Shown: piece by piece, positions 56,814 through 64,000 of the stretch | Position numbering within the stretch: the stretch's first letter is position 1 | How the letters are laid out: the number at the start of each line of letters is the position of its first letter | The notes under the pieces: model-generated | Database searches by the model: none | The model's input: the letters and a program-made list of their open reading frames with translations, nothing else | Told to the model about the DNA's origin: nothing | Made by a program: the position numbers and the translations under genes | Assembly: GCA_020740775.1 (NCBI GenBank) | Contig: JAHEWK010000002.1 | Location: forward strand, 3,596,001 to 3,660,000 | DNA from: Ilyonectria destructans | Lineage: Eukaryota; Ascomycota; Sordariomycetes; Hypocreales; Nectriaceae | Direction of reading: 5' to 3' | Length of the DNA stretch: 64,000 bases

Positions 56814-57425
56814 AATGTCAAGACGAAGTTGGGGGCGACGGGGGTTCCGCGGGGTGTCGTTCAGTGGCACAGGCGGCTCTGGTTAATGGTATTATGATGC
56901 ATGTTGCAATGCGTCAGAGAAGCTACCAACCGTATATTACAAGATACCCTTTTGTTTGATCGTGTTATATTAGGCGCTGAGAACATTTATTCAATACGGC
57001 TTATTGCCAAATACCAAGAAAACAATCCATCAATCAATTAATAATGCGTGTTGGGTGTCTCAAACAGCGCACCAATCCCACTCAGCCACCCCCTAAGACA
57101 GAGTGGGATCCAACACGGAGCGTCCACTGCATCTGCTCGGCATTCCAGCAGAAGAGACAGGACCCTGAATAACAATACTTGCCTGGCTCCGAACTCGCTT
57201 TTCCAATCCTTACCAATGAAATCATAAATCCTTTCAAGAACAAACCGCAGTATTATAGAATACGGCACAAGCCGTGAGATTAAGAAAGAAAAGTCCCCCG
57301 TTTTCCACACCACTAATGTGACACCCCCACGGAGGACCCAGGCGGGCTGTACCAAACAAGAGGCGGTAAGCCACCGGCTCGGATCTCACCCACTCAAGTA
57401 CTGTACAGCCTGCCACAAATGACTT
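56814..57425. other. Intergenic, 3' ends of two convergent genes
   Basis: No credible gene. The minus frame 57355-57038 has no recognisable domain. Confidence 0.5.
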
Positions 57426-57980
57426 TCAGGCGTTCAGGTCGCCGATGATCACTCTGAGACTGGGCCAACTCAGGGTTAGTTGACCTGTCAAAGACATCCC
57501 CAGCCTGCAGAAGCCCCGATGTTAGCACCTTGCTTCTGGTGGAGTTCCGGCAGAGCAACGGGTGAGTTGAGCATTCATGGAGTCAACTTACCACACCGCT
57601 TTCACCACCGCCTTCACCACCCTAAAAGCTTTCCAAGCCGACCACACAGTGACAGTGGCTAGGCACACGAGGACAATGACGAGGAGGATCTTAGCCACAG
57701 TCCACCAATTCGACGAGTCTGGCGATGGCGAAATATGACCCTTCTCGTCCTTGCCTCCTGCGGCGCTCGGTTCAGGTGCTCCGTTCAGTGCCCGGGGTGG
57801 TTTCGCCAGGGGGAATATCCAGAAGATGTTGGTGTTAATCTGGTCTCGGAAAGTGATGATTTTGTCCCAGCTGGACCGGCAAACTCCATTGACCTGAGGG
57901 CCTCCGACGGAAACATGGCCAGTCCCCTCGTACCCTGCTCTCCCGGTATTGGTATCGTGTTCGGCCGTGGCGTTCCCCAT
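57426..57980 (-). CDS. Small membrane protein with Q-V-N-G-V motif
   Basis: Two exons (57980-57592, 57504-57426) give 155 residues. The intron has GTAAGT, GCTAAC and TGCAG and adds 26 codons that a plain open frame would miss. No family is recognised. The N-terminal 60 residues are Gly/Asn-rich and contain GGPQVNGVC (residues 26-34), then TFRDQIN (43-49). The order QVNGV ... [VI]xFxD is also found in the HeLo-like protein encoded head-to-head at 59665. A membrane helix lies at about 95-116 (VAKILLVIVLVCLATVTVW), followed by a cationic amphipathic stretch (WKAFRVVKAVVKAVW). I infer a membrane-anchored partner of the HeLo-like protein; this rests on motif likeness and position only. Confidence 0.65.
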
Positions 57981-59664
57981 TATGAGTAAATGCGGGCTCG
58001 GTCGTGTGTCGCTCGTCTTCGTTGGCTGCCCTGATTCCGTCGTAGGTGGACCCCCTCTCGCTGCGTCACACTGGCTTCGGGAGACACGAATGAATGGGTC
58101 ACCGTCCGTCCGTACAGCAAATTTGACGTATGTGTGTGGGCGCCGTTCGAGCTGTGGGTGTGCGCCTGACATCAGGGCTATCCTAGCCGCCGACTTCGTA
58201 CAGGGGTTCCATGATTGACATGGGTGCAGGACGGGAGACAAGGCTGTAATGCACAGCATCATCTTTTCGTTTCCCTGCCGACGGGACATATCCAGCAACT
58301 TTATTTTCCTACGTCATCGTCTCCTAACATCGGTGATAACAGGCAGCGCAAGAGCAACGGGAACGTGGTGTTTCGAGCTGGTCGAGGTCCTATTCAGAGT
58401 ACCCCCAACTTGTCTCCCCGTCCCTCCCAACACGGGGCAACAAGCCAAGATTAGGTGGCGCTGCAGAAAAGAAAACAACACCAGTGATTCGGCTTTTCCC
58501 CAGAGGCACATGCAGGTGATGAAGTTGGGCACAAATCTCACACAAGAAGATGCGCACAGCCATCCGCCCTTCTGGTCGCCTGCATGGAAGACATGCAGAT
58601 GGTGTGCGTACGTGGTGCCATCCGCAATGCGAGGGGCCCCCAACCGCGTGCCACCGTGCCACACCAAGACAGTGGAGGGCCTCGTGATTGTTGCTTTTCT
58701 TCCCTCAGAATCATTCATTTTCTTTCAAACCACTGCCAACTTACTCCGGATTTCCCCATTGTGTCGTGAACAATTGAGCCTCAACAGATTTCTCTTCCCG
58801 CCCCCAAATGGCGTAGGCCGAGACTCGGCGCCCGCTTCTGTCCATGTTGGTCGTCTCGCTTTTCTGCCCGATTTCAATCCACTGTCTGAACCAACACGCT
58901 GCAGTGGATTAGATGTCCCCTGGCCGCCGGTATCTGCTTTACAATGGCTGGTCCCGCTAGGCAGAGCTCGTCATTTGATGAGATCTCAGTCTAGCTCGAA
59001 CACAGATGATTTTCTACCGAGGAAGGTCATATTTCAAACACGACGAAGTGTAGAGCCAGTGATTTCCACACATTAATCTCACGCTCAATTCCAGGTATCT
59101 TAGAAGGCCGGTTCTTAGCCCGGACGTCTGCCCCTTTCAGTTCCGCTGTTCCCGGGCTTGATGCGCTCATTCCCGATGCACCTCGGGCTCAGCTTTCTCC
59201 CATCCGATGCCTCTTGGTTGCCTTACGGGCCTCTAATCAAAACTTCGCACTTACACGCGTTGTTCTCTTCCTTTCAATTACTGTACAACGTTGCTCCGCC
59301 TCCTTCCTGCAGCGGGCACATGTTTCACCGCATATGAGGCTCTTCAGTCCCAACTCACAGCCTCATGAAATTTTCCGCCCAATCCCAAGCCCAACTCTTC
59401 ATCCTCATAATCCTTTCCGGCCGGCAAAGCGGCCTCTTTCATAAATCATACCGGTCCTTGGATGCCACGTTAATGCAACCACCACAGTGCTTGCATGCTT
59501 GCATGCCACCCACCACACGATAGCCCAGTTTCGACAAGTGAAGCAGTCTTGGGACCGTCAATACCTTCACCGGTCGTATCTTCACCGCCTTTCAGAAGCT
59601 CCTGCCGATATTCCTTCACACCCAAACTCAGCCATGTTGCCTTGTTTTCAGGCCTGAAGTTGTC
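57981..59664. promoter_or_regulatory. Divergent intergenic region between motif-sharing genes
   Basis: About 1.7 kb separate the two start codons. A plus frame at 58249-59076 is open for 275 codons but has no domain and odd composition; I regard it as chance. Promoters of both flanking genes must lie here. Confidence 0.45.
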
Positions 59665-60687
59665 ATGGCAGAGATTGTCGGTGTCGCCGCATCGGCGACC
59701 CAGCTGGCCGTCATGTGCGTGTCGTTGCTGGACCTGATGAAAAAGATAAAAGGGGGTTCGTCGACGCTCAAAAGATATCATCAGCAACTCAACGAGCTTC
59801 GCAGCGTTTCCGAGTCCATCTCTACAAATCCTCTACTTCAAACACCTGAGGTCGAAAGCCACACACAGACTCTGTTGGCTATTATAGACGACAATTCTCT
59901 CAGTCATTTGCTTCGAAAAGGTCGTTTGCTTCGCACCTTGGGTTTCCTCCATAAAGAAAGAGATCTACTCGACTCTTTTTCTTCTCTTGAACGTCACAAA
60001 ACGAACCTTTCTTTACTCATTGAAGACATTCAAGCGCGGACTCTACACCAGATTCAGAGCGACATCAAAGTTATTGTCGACATGTCCTCCAGTCACCCTG
60101 TAGCATCTTTCAATCAGGATCTAAAGATTTCAGGAAGTCAAAGCGACATTTTACCCCTGCACTCAACCTCAACCATTTCGCTGGTTCGACGCATTCCCTT
60201 CTACAATCAACAGACTTCGGGCGATACTCAAGGAGCTTCAGTGATTCCATCCCCCACATTCTTCAACGCAATGTCAAACAACACTCAGCAGCCACGGGGA
60301 AGCCAGCAATCCAGCTACCAGACACAAGAGGGTCCTACTCATAAGAGTTATGAAGACTGCCTTGCCGCACCGGGCGTCCATCAAACCAACGGCACTCTTG
60401 TTGCTGGCACACCTAACAGACCAAATGTGGAGTCAGTGTTTTGGCCAGGGACTTTCAGCTTCAAAGGTTGTCAGAAGCATGGGAGCGGTACCCAAGTCAA
60501 CGGCGTCGAAATTGAGAACTCGGATGATGGGAACCACGTTGTATTTCCTGATTTCAATGGTTCGTGGAACGATTGCCAATCCAAAGGCAATGGGCCTGAC
60601 AGTACTATTCTTGAAGGCAAAGCGCGACAGATCAATGGAGTATACGTTCGCTATGTGAAGAAGGAAGAAAATGACCACAGCAATTAG
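59665..60687 (+). CDS. HeLo-like domain protein with C-terminal Q-x-N-G repeats
   Basis: A single exon of 340 residues. Residues 1-140 are helical and fit the HeLo-like (HELL) type of domain: MAEIVGVAASATQLAVMCVS, then KRYHQQLNELRSVSE and LLDSFSSLERHKTNLSLLIE. Known relatives of this domain (HELLP in Chaetomium) are membrane-targeting cell-death executioners switched on by a C-terminal amyloid motif. Residues 145-235 are Ser/Gln/Asn-rich linker. The tail holds three degenerate copies of a motif: HQTNGTLV (239-246), TQVNGVEI (276-283) and RQINGVYV (321-328), each preceded by a Cys (232, 269, 304). The middle copy sits in GSGTQVNG, reminiscent of PP/RHIM-like amyloid cores. I infer a HELLP-like executioner; amyloid behaviour is not shown. 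Confidence 0.8.
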   Translation: MAEIVGVAASATQLAVMCVSLLDLMKKIKGGSSTLKRYHQQLNELRSVSESISTNPLLQTPEVESHTQTLLAIIDDNSLSHLLRKGRLLRTLGFLHKERDLLDSFSSLERHKTNLSLLIEDIQARTLHQIQSDIKVIVDMSSSHPVASFNQDLKISGSQSDILPLHSTSTISLVRRIPFYNQQTSGDTQGASVIPSPTFFNAMSNNTQQPRGSQQSSYQTQEGPTHKSYEDCLAAPGVHQTNGTLVAGTPNRPNVESVFWPGTFSFKGCQKHGSGTQVNGVEIENSDDGNHVVFPDFNGSWNDCQSKGNGPDSTILEGKARQINGVYVRYVKKEENDHSN

Positions 60688-61068
60688 ATGTTTACTTCAG
60701 AGAGCAGTATAGGCTAGGAACTCAGGTTTTCTTTTTTTCTTACTTTGCTTGTCATCGTCAACTTCATGTGTTTAATGTACGTTTTCTTTTTTTGTCATTC
60801 ACTCACTTACACGTTTTGATTTCAAGTTTTAGAGTGCGAATTCAAAAGTTTTGACAGTCTTAACTGCCCTTGGATTAATCTACCATTTTGTGACATCCAG
60901 CATCTTCAGGATTTAAAGACACTAATGCTTCGCAAATCTCAAGTGTGAAAGTCTGGATCAAGGAACATTCTTTCATTATTGCGTGATATGTGTCATGTAG
61001 ACTTTCTGGTTTTAACAGCGATATTCCACTCATTCATAAGCTTATTTGGATCTTGCTATCAGCCATTG
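60688..61068. other. Intergenic, T-rich 3' flank
   Basis: T-rich tracts follow the HeLo-like gene, likely its 3' UTR, up to the 3' end of the convergent dehydrogenase gene. No gene is seen. Confidence 0.5.
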
Positions 61069-62058
61069 TTACCACATCCCATTAATATCTCCCTCGATCC
61101 TTTCGAATACGCCCGGTCCCTGTTTCCCAAGTGCAGTGCCTATTGCCACTGCATATGCACCCACAGCCCTCATCCTTCGGTAACCTTCGCCGTCTGCCAC
61201 GCCTCCTACACCAATGATCTGCACATGTTTGAGATCCGGTATAGAATCCAAGAGTTGCCTTAATGTAGCCACATTGCCCAGCGCAATAGGGTGAAGCGGT
61301 GGGCCAGCCATACCACCCACGCCGGAATTAGGTAGCTGAGGTTTCAACATATCTGTACTCTCACCCTCGAGAATCAGACACGATCCAAGCGTATTAGTAG
61401 CGGTTATGAAACTAAGAGACGAGGCTACGGGTTGCAAAGCGGAAATGAGGGTTGAAAATTGCCCATGGTGTGTATATGGGGGTGTCTTGACACCGATTGG
61501 CAAAGCAGGCGCATCAGGTAACCCAGCGAGGTACTTGGCGAGGGCATCCCCATCATACGCCGGTGGCGGTGCGCCGCGGATGTTCGGACAGCTAAGATTT
61601 ATTTCCATGGCGAGTGGGAAGTGGAGGTCCCGAGCTGCGGCCTTGATGCGTTCATAGCAGGTATGAATGTCTTGGGGCGAGCCGGTAACGCTAATAATAA
61701 TCGTCTTTCGTATCTGGGATTCCTCACGAGCCAGCTGTTTGAGGAATTCCAAGTACCCATCTAGTGTGATTGGGCTGTAGCCTAAATTGTTGAGACTGGC
61801 GGTAGAACTCTCTGTATGGCCAGTGGGGGGTTCTGGTGTTGAAGATGTGCCCTTGTCTGGTACGTTGGACCCTGGATTGAAGAAGAGGTATTGATGGTCT
61901 CCCTGTTGGTGATCGAAGCCATGAATGAGAGAGGTGCGGGTTGTCACAGCGCCCGTGGAGGGCGATAAGAGGATGGCGCGGAGATTCTCAAGACTTGTAG
62001 CCCAGGGAGTGGCCGAGTTAAGGAGCGGAGGGTTAATAGTCAAGGCCGGAGGAGACAT
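61069..62058 (-). CDS. Dihydroorotate dehydrogenase, class 1A-like
   Basis: A single exon of 329 residues, close to the 310-330 usual for the soluble class. The active-site motif NLSCPNIRG carries the catalytic Cys of class 1 enzymes. Substrate and FMN contacts are seen in TATNTLGSCLI, SGVGGMAGPPLHPIAL and IIGVGGVADGEGYRRM. There is no mitochondrial presequence or membrane helix, unlike the class 2 enzyme that fungi normally use for pyrimidine synthesis. In most filamentous fungi such class 1A-like proteins are extra copies of uncertain physiological role. They would oxidise dihydroorotate with fumarate as acceptor. Confidence 0.88.
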   Translation of the reverse strand: MSPPALTINPPLLNSATPWATSLENLRAILLSPSTGAVTTRTSLIHGFDHQQGDHQYLFFNPGSNVPDKGTSSTPEPPTGHTESSTASLNNLGYSPITLDGYLEFLKQLAREESQIRKTIIISVTGSPQDIHTCYERIKAAARDLHFPLAMEINLSCPNIRGAPPPAYDGDALAKYLAGLPDAPALPIGVKTPPYTHHGQFSTLISALQPVASSLSFITATNTLGSCLILEGESTDMLKPQLPNSGVGGMAGPPLHPIALGNVATLRQLLDSIPDLKHVQIIGVGGVADGEGYRRMRAVGAYAVAIGTALGKQGPGVFERIEGDINGMW

Positions 62059-63463
62059 ATTGATGATTTGGGAATTGAGACTCGTCGATGGTGAAGCATG
62101 AGGGCGTGAGGGGTAACCTGCAGCAATGCAAGAGATGTTGATAAGGAGCTGCGGTTAGCTAAGCTTAGATAGCAGCCGATAGGTGATGTGCCTAATTTGG
62201 TACGCGTGCTGTGGAGATGGTACGTTGTAGGTATTTTTCATCCGGAGATTAGTATGAAGTATCATAATTAGATGGTGCACATTCAAAGAGACGAAGACAA
62301 AACGAGCATATATCGACTTAAGAATTGGGGCATTTATTCCCGACCTAATTTGCTGCTGGCGATCACTCAAGCTGTAGGTGTAGCATGTGCTGCCTCAGGC
62401 AGCCAAACATTCACCTGAACGACTGAAAGGGAAGCCTGATGGGCATGGTAGCTTTCCACGGAACAATATGGAGACACAAATCCTTGTAAATAAACACTTC
62501 GAAATGTGATGTGAGAATATCAGACTTGGACTGAAACTTTTTTGGTATCTCATGCTCTCAACATCGTACCCCAACCTACTCCCTCTTCAAAGTGTCACCA
62601 ACGCTGAGTTTTCTAGCCAATTCGCAAGTGCCTTTATCTTCCAGTACTCGCAGGTAGAATGAGTTTTAACTAATAGGCGTTTCATCCCGTAGTGACAGCA
62701 TCACGAGGAAAGGCACAGTGTAGCTCATGTTTCAAAGTTAGCTCTCAAATCATTGCTACAATCCAGTGTATGAAACTGAGAAGCTCAAAATACCTTCGAG
62801 CACAGTAACAATTACTAGGCCATCCGAACATCAACCGTCAACTAAGAGCAAATTAAGGTGATTGATTGCGACATCCATCTAAACCATTGAAATGGGCCCA
62901 CCATCAGTTGGCAGTTCGGAACCACAGGTCATTCCGGATGGTGTTGCTCAGTTCTTAATCTTGCTGTTTACAGAATGGAGGGTTAGTTCCAAAATCGGGC
63001 GATAACGAAGGTAGTCGTACAACGCGCGGCCAGTTCCGAAGCAGGTGTAGTGGACCATTCCTGGACATCACGAATATAGCCCACATCAAAACGTCTTCAA
63101 TGTGAGCACTTTACCGCGTTCTCATAATTATTCAGCATGTCCCACTGATTAGAAGCCTCTTATCCGCTGTGCGCCGGGGTTAATTCCTTTATTACCCGTT
63201 GTCCATAATTGGCAATGCGCCTAAGTGATGGCGCAATAGAGTGGGATGCAGTGGGATGGCCCCATGGTGCGCCAACCGTTGTCATGGGGTAATGCCTCAA
63301 TTCGATATATAAACCATGACTGGCCTCTTATCTCTGAAAACCATGCCAAATTGTATTCCCATTTAACTTTTGGACCAGGCCACTCCATGACCAGCGGGGC
63401 TTCTACTACATCGACCTAGTCAATTCATACACCAAATCAGTAGTACATATACCCCTAGGCACC
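62059..63463. other. Intergenic, nothing recognised
   Basis: About 1.4 kb between divergent genes, holding both promoters. No credible open frame or RNA gene was seen. Confidence 0.5.
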
Positions 63464-64000
63464 ATGGCTGTCAAGGAATATTCCAATGGTATTGCCCCGT
63501 TGAAGGTTGCCATCATTGGCGGTGGGCCAGGAGGCCTTGGGGCAGCAATTGCGCTTTCGAAACTCCAGTTCGTGGACTGGACCCTGTACGAGAAGAAATC
63601 CGAAATCAGTGAAACCGGTGGCGGCATTAGCCTACAGCAGCACACGTGGAGGATGCTTGAATGGAACGGCGCGGCCAAGAACATTAAACCGGAGGACTTT
63701 TTTAGGTCGCCTGAGGGGCTCGGCGGACAGCAACGGTAGGCCAATCTAAGTTGCTCATGATATCATAAGAGACTAAACAAGCACAGAAACGGAAGGACGG
63801 GTGAAGTTCTGGAGCAGAACCGCTATCCCTCAAACGTGAATCCAAAACATGTCAGCTGCCGTCTCAGACGGGCCCTACTGCAGGCAGCTCTTCTCAAAGA
63901 GGTTGACAAATCCAAGGTGCAGGTCTCCAAGAAGCTTGTTAGGGTGGAAAAGCTATCAAGTGGCAAGGTCGAGATTAAATTCGAGGATGGTTACACAGAT
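63464..64000 (+). CDS. FAD-dependent monooxygenase (partial)
   Basis: The 5' part of a gene cut by the window edge: exon 1 63464-63735, a 51 bp intron (GTAGGC to CACAG), then exon 2 from 63787 to the end, 162 codons so far. The dinucleotide-binding motif VAIIGGGPGGLGAAIAL is followed by an acidic strand end (TLYEKKSE) and GGGISLQQHTWRMLEWNG, the pattern of salicylate-hydroxylase-like (UbiH/PHBH-type) flavin monooxygenases. HVSCRLRRALLQ matches the segment after the first FAD strand in that group. These enzymes hydroxylate aromatic compounds using NAD(P)H; the substrate cannot be told from this part. Confidence 0.88.

Noticed and set aside
58249..59076. Open plus-strand frame of 275 codons between the two motif-sharing genes
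   Set aside because: It has no recognisable domain and an odd composition, lies in a divergent promoter region, and several overlapping frames are open there too. It is treated as chance.
1..64000. CRISPR arrays, rRNA genes, complete tRNA genes
   Set aside because: None was seen by eye. The window is eukaryotic, and the only tRNA-like signal is the fragment near 15.5 kb.

Overview
The window is nuclear DNA of a filamentous ascomycete (Pezizomycotina; gene content suggests Sordariomycetes, but I cannot name a genus). The evidence is many 50-75 bp introns with GT-AG borders and CTAAC-type branch sites, fungus-specific families (DUF6590, DUF7580-like, fungal NACHT/ankyrin proteins, SRPK-like kinases, a SAT4-type rhodopsin-fold protein, Zn2Cys6 and F-box proteins), and AT-rich, mutation-scarred blocks like those left by repeat-induced point mutation (RIP).

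Layout. 0-3 kb holds a 1.13 kb element with 78 bp terminal inverted repeats carrying a broken gene of foreign-looking codon use, then a decayed repetitive gene. 4-9.6 kb holds an SRPK-like kinase and a C2H2/DUF6590 protein. 9.9-12.6 kb is a DUF7580-like/nucleoside-phosphorylase protein. A lone copy of the terminal repeat lies at 13.3 kb. 13.4-25 kb holds an APH-fold kinase, an F-box protein, a rhodopsin-fold membrane protein, a second APH-like kinase, a dead SRPK-like kinase and a GNAT acetyltransferase. 26-31.5 kb holds three neighbouring membrane proteins of no recognised family, followed by 4 kb without genes that includes a strongly AT-rich block. 35-38.8 kb holds a beta-lactamase-fold hydrolase and the N-terminal methyltransferase NTM1. 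39-44 kb holds a nonsense-riddled NACHT-ankyrin remnant tail-to-tail with an intact HeLo-like/ankyrin protein. 44-49 kb is housekeeping (DUF676-type hydrolase, RCC1). 49-53 kb encodes one protein joining a HeLo-like domain, NACHT, ankyrin repeats and a complete Ser/Thr kinase. A Zn2Cys6 regulator follows. 57-61 kb holds a head-to-head pair: a small membrane protein and a HeLo-like protein that share a Q-V-N-G-V motif. The window ends with a class 1A-like dihydroorotate dehydrogenase and the 5' part of an FAD monooxygenase.

How they fit together. At least six loci (9.9, 39.3, 41, 49.4, 57.4 and 59.7 kb) look like parts of fungal NLR or programmed-cell-death systems, set among ordinary metabolic genes. 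The two most interesting items are the NLR-kinase fusion (49358-53348) and the divergent HeLo-like/membrane-protein pair (57426-60687), which has the layout expected of an amyloid-motif signalling pair. Gene models were spliced by hand from splice consensus and protein continuity. Family names are from recognition, not database searches.
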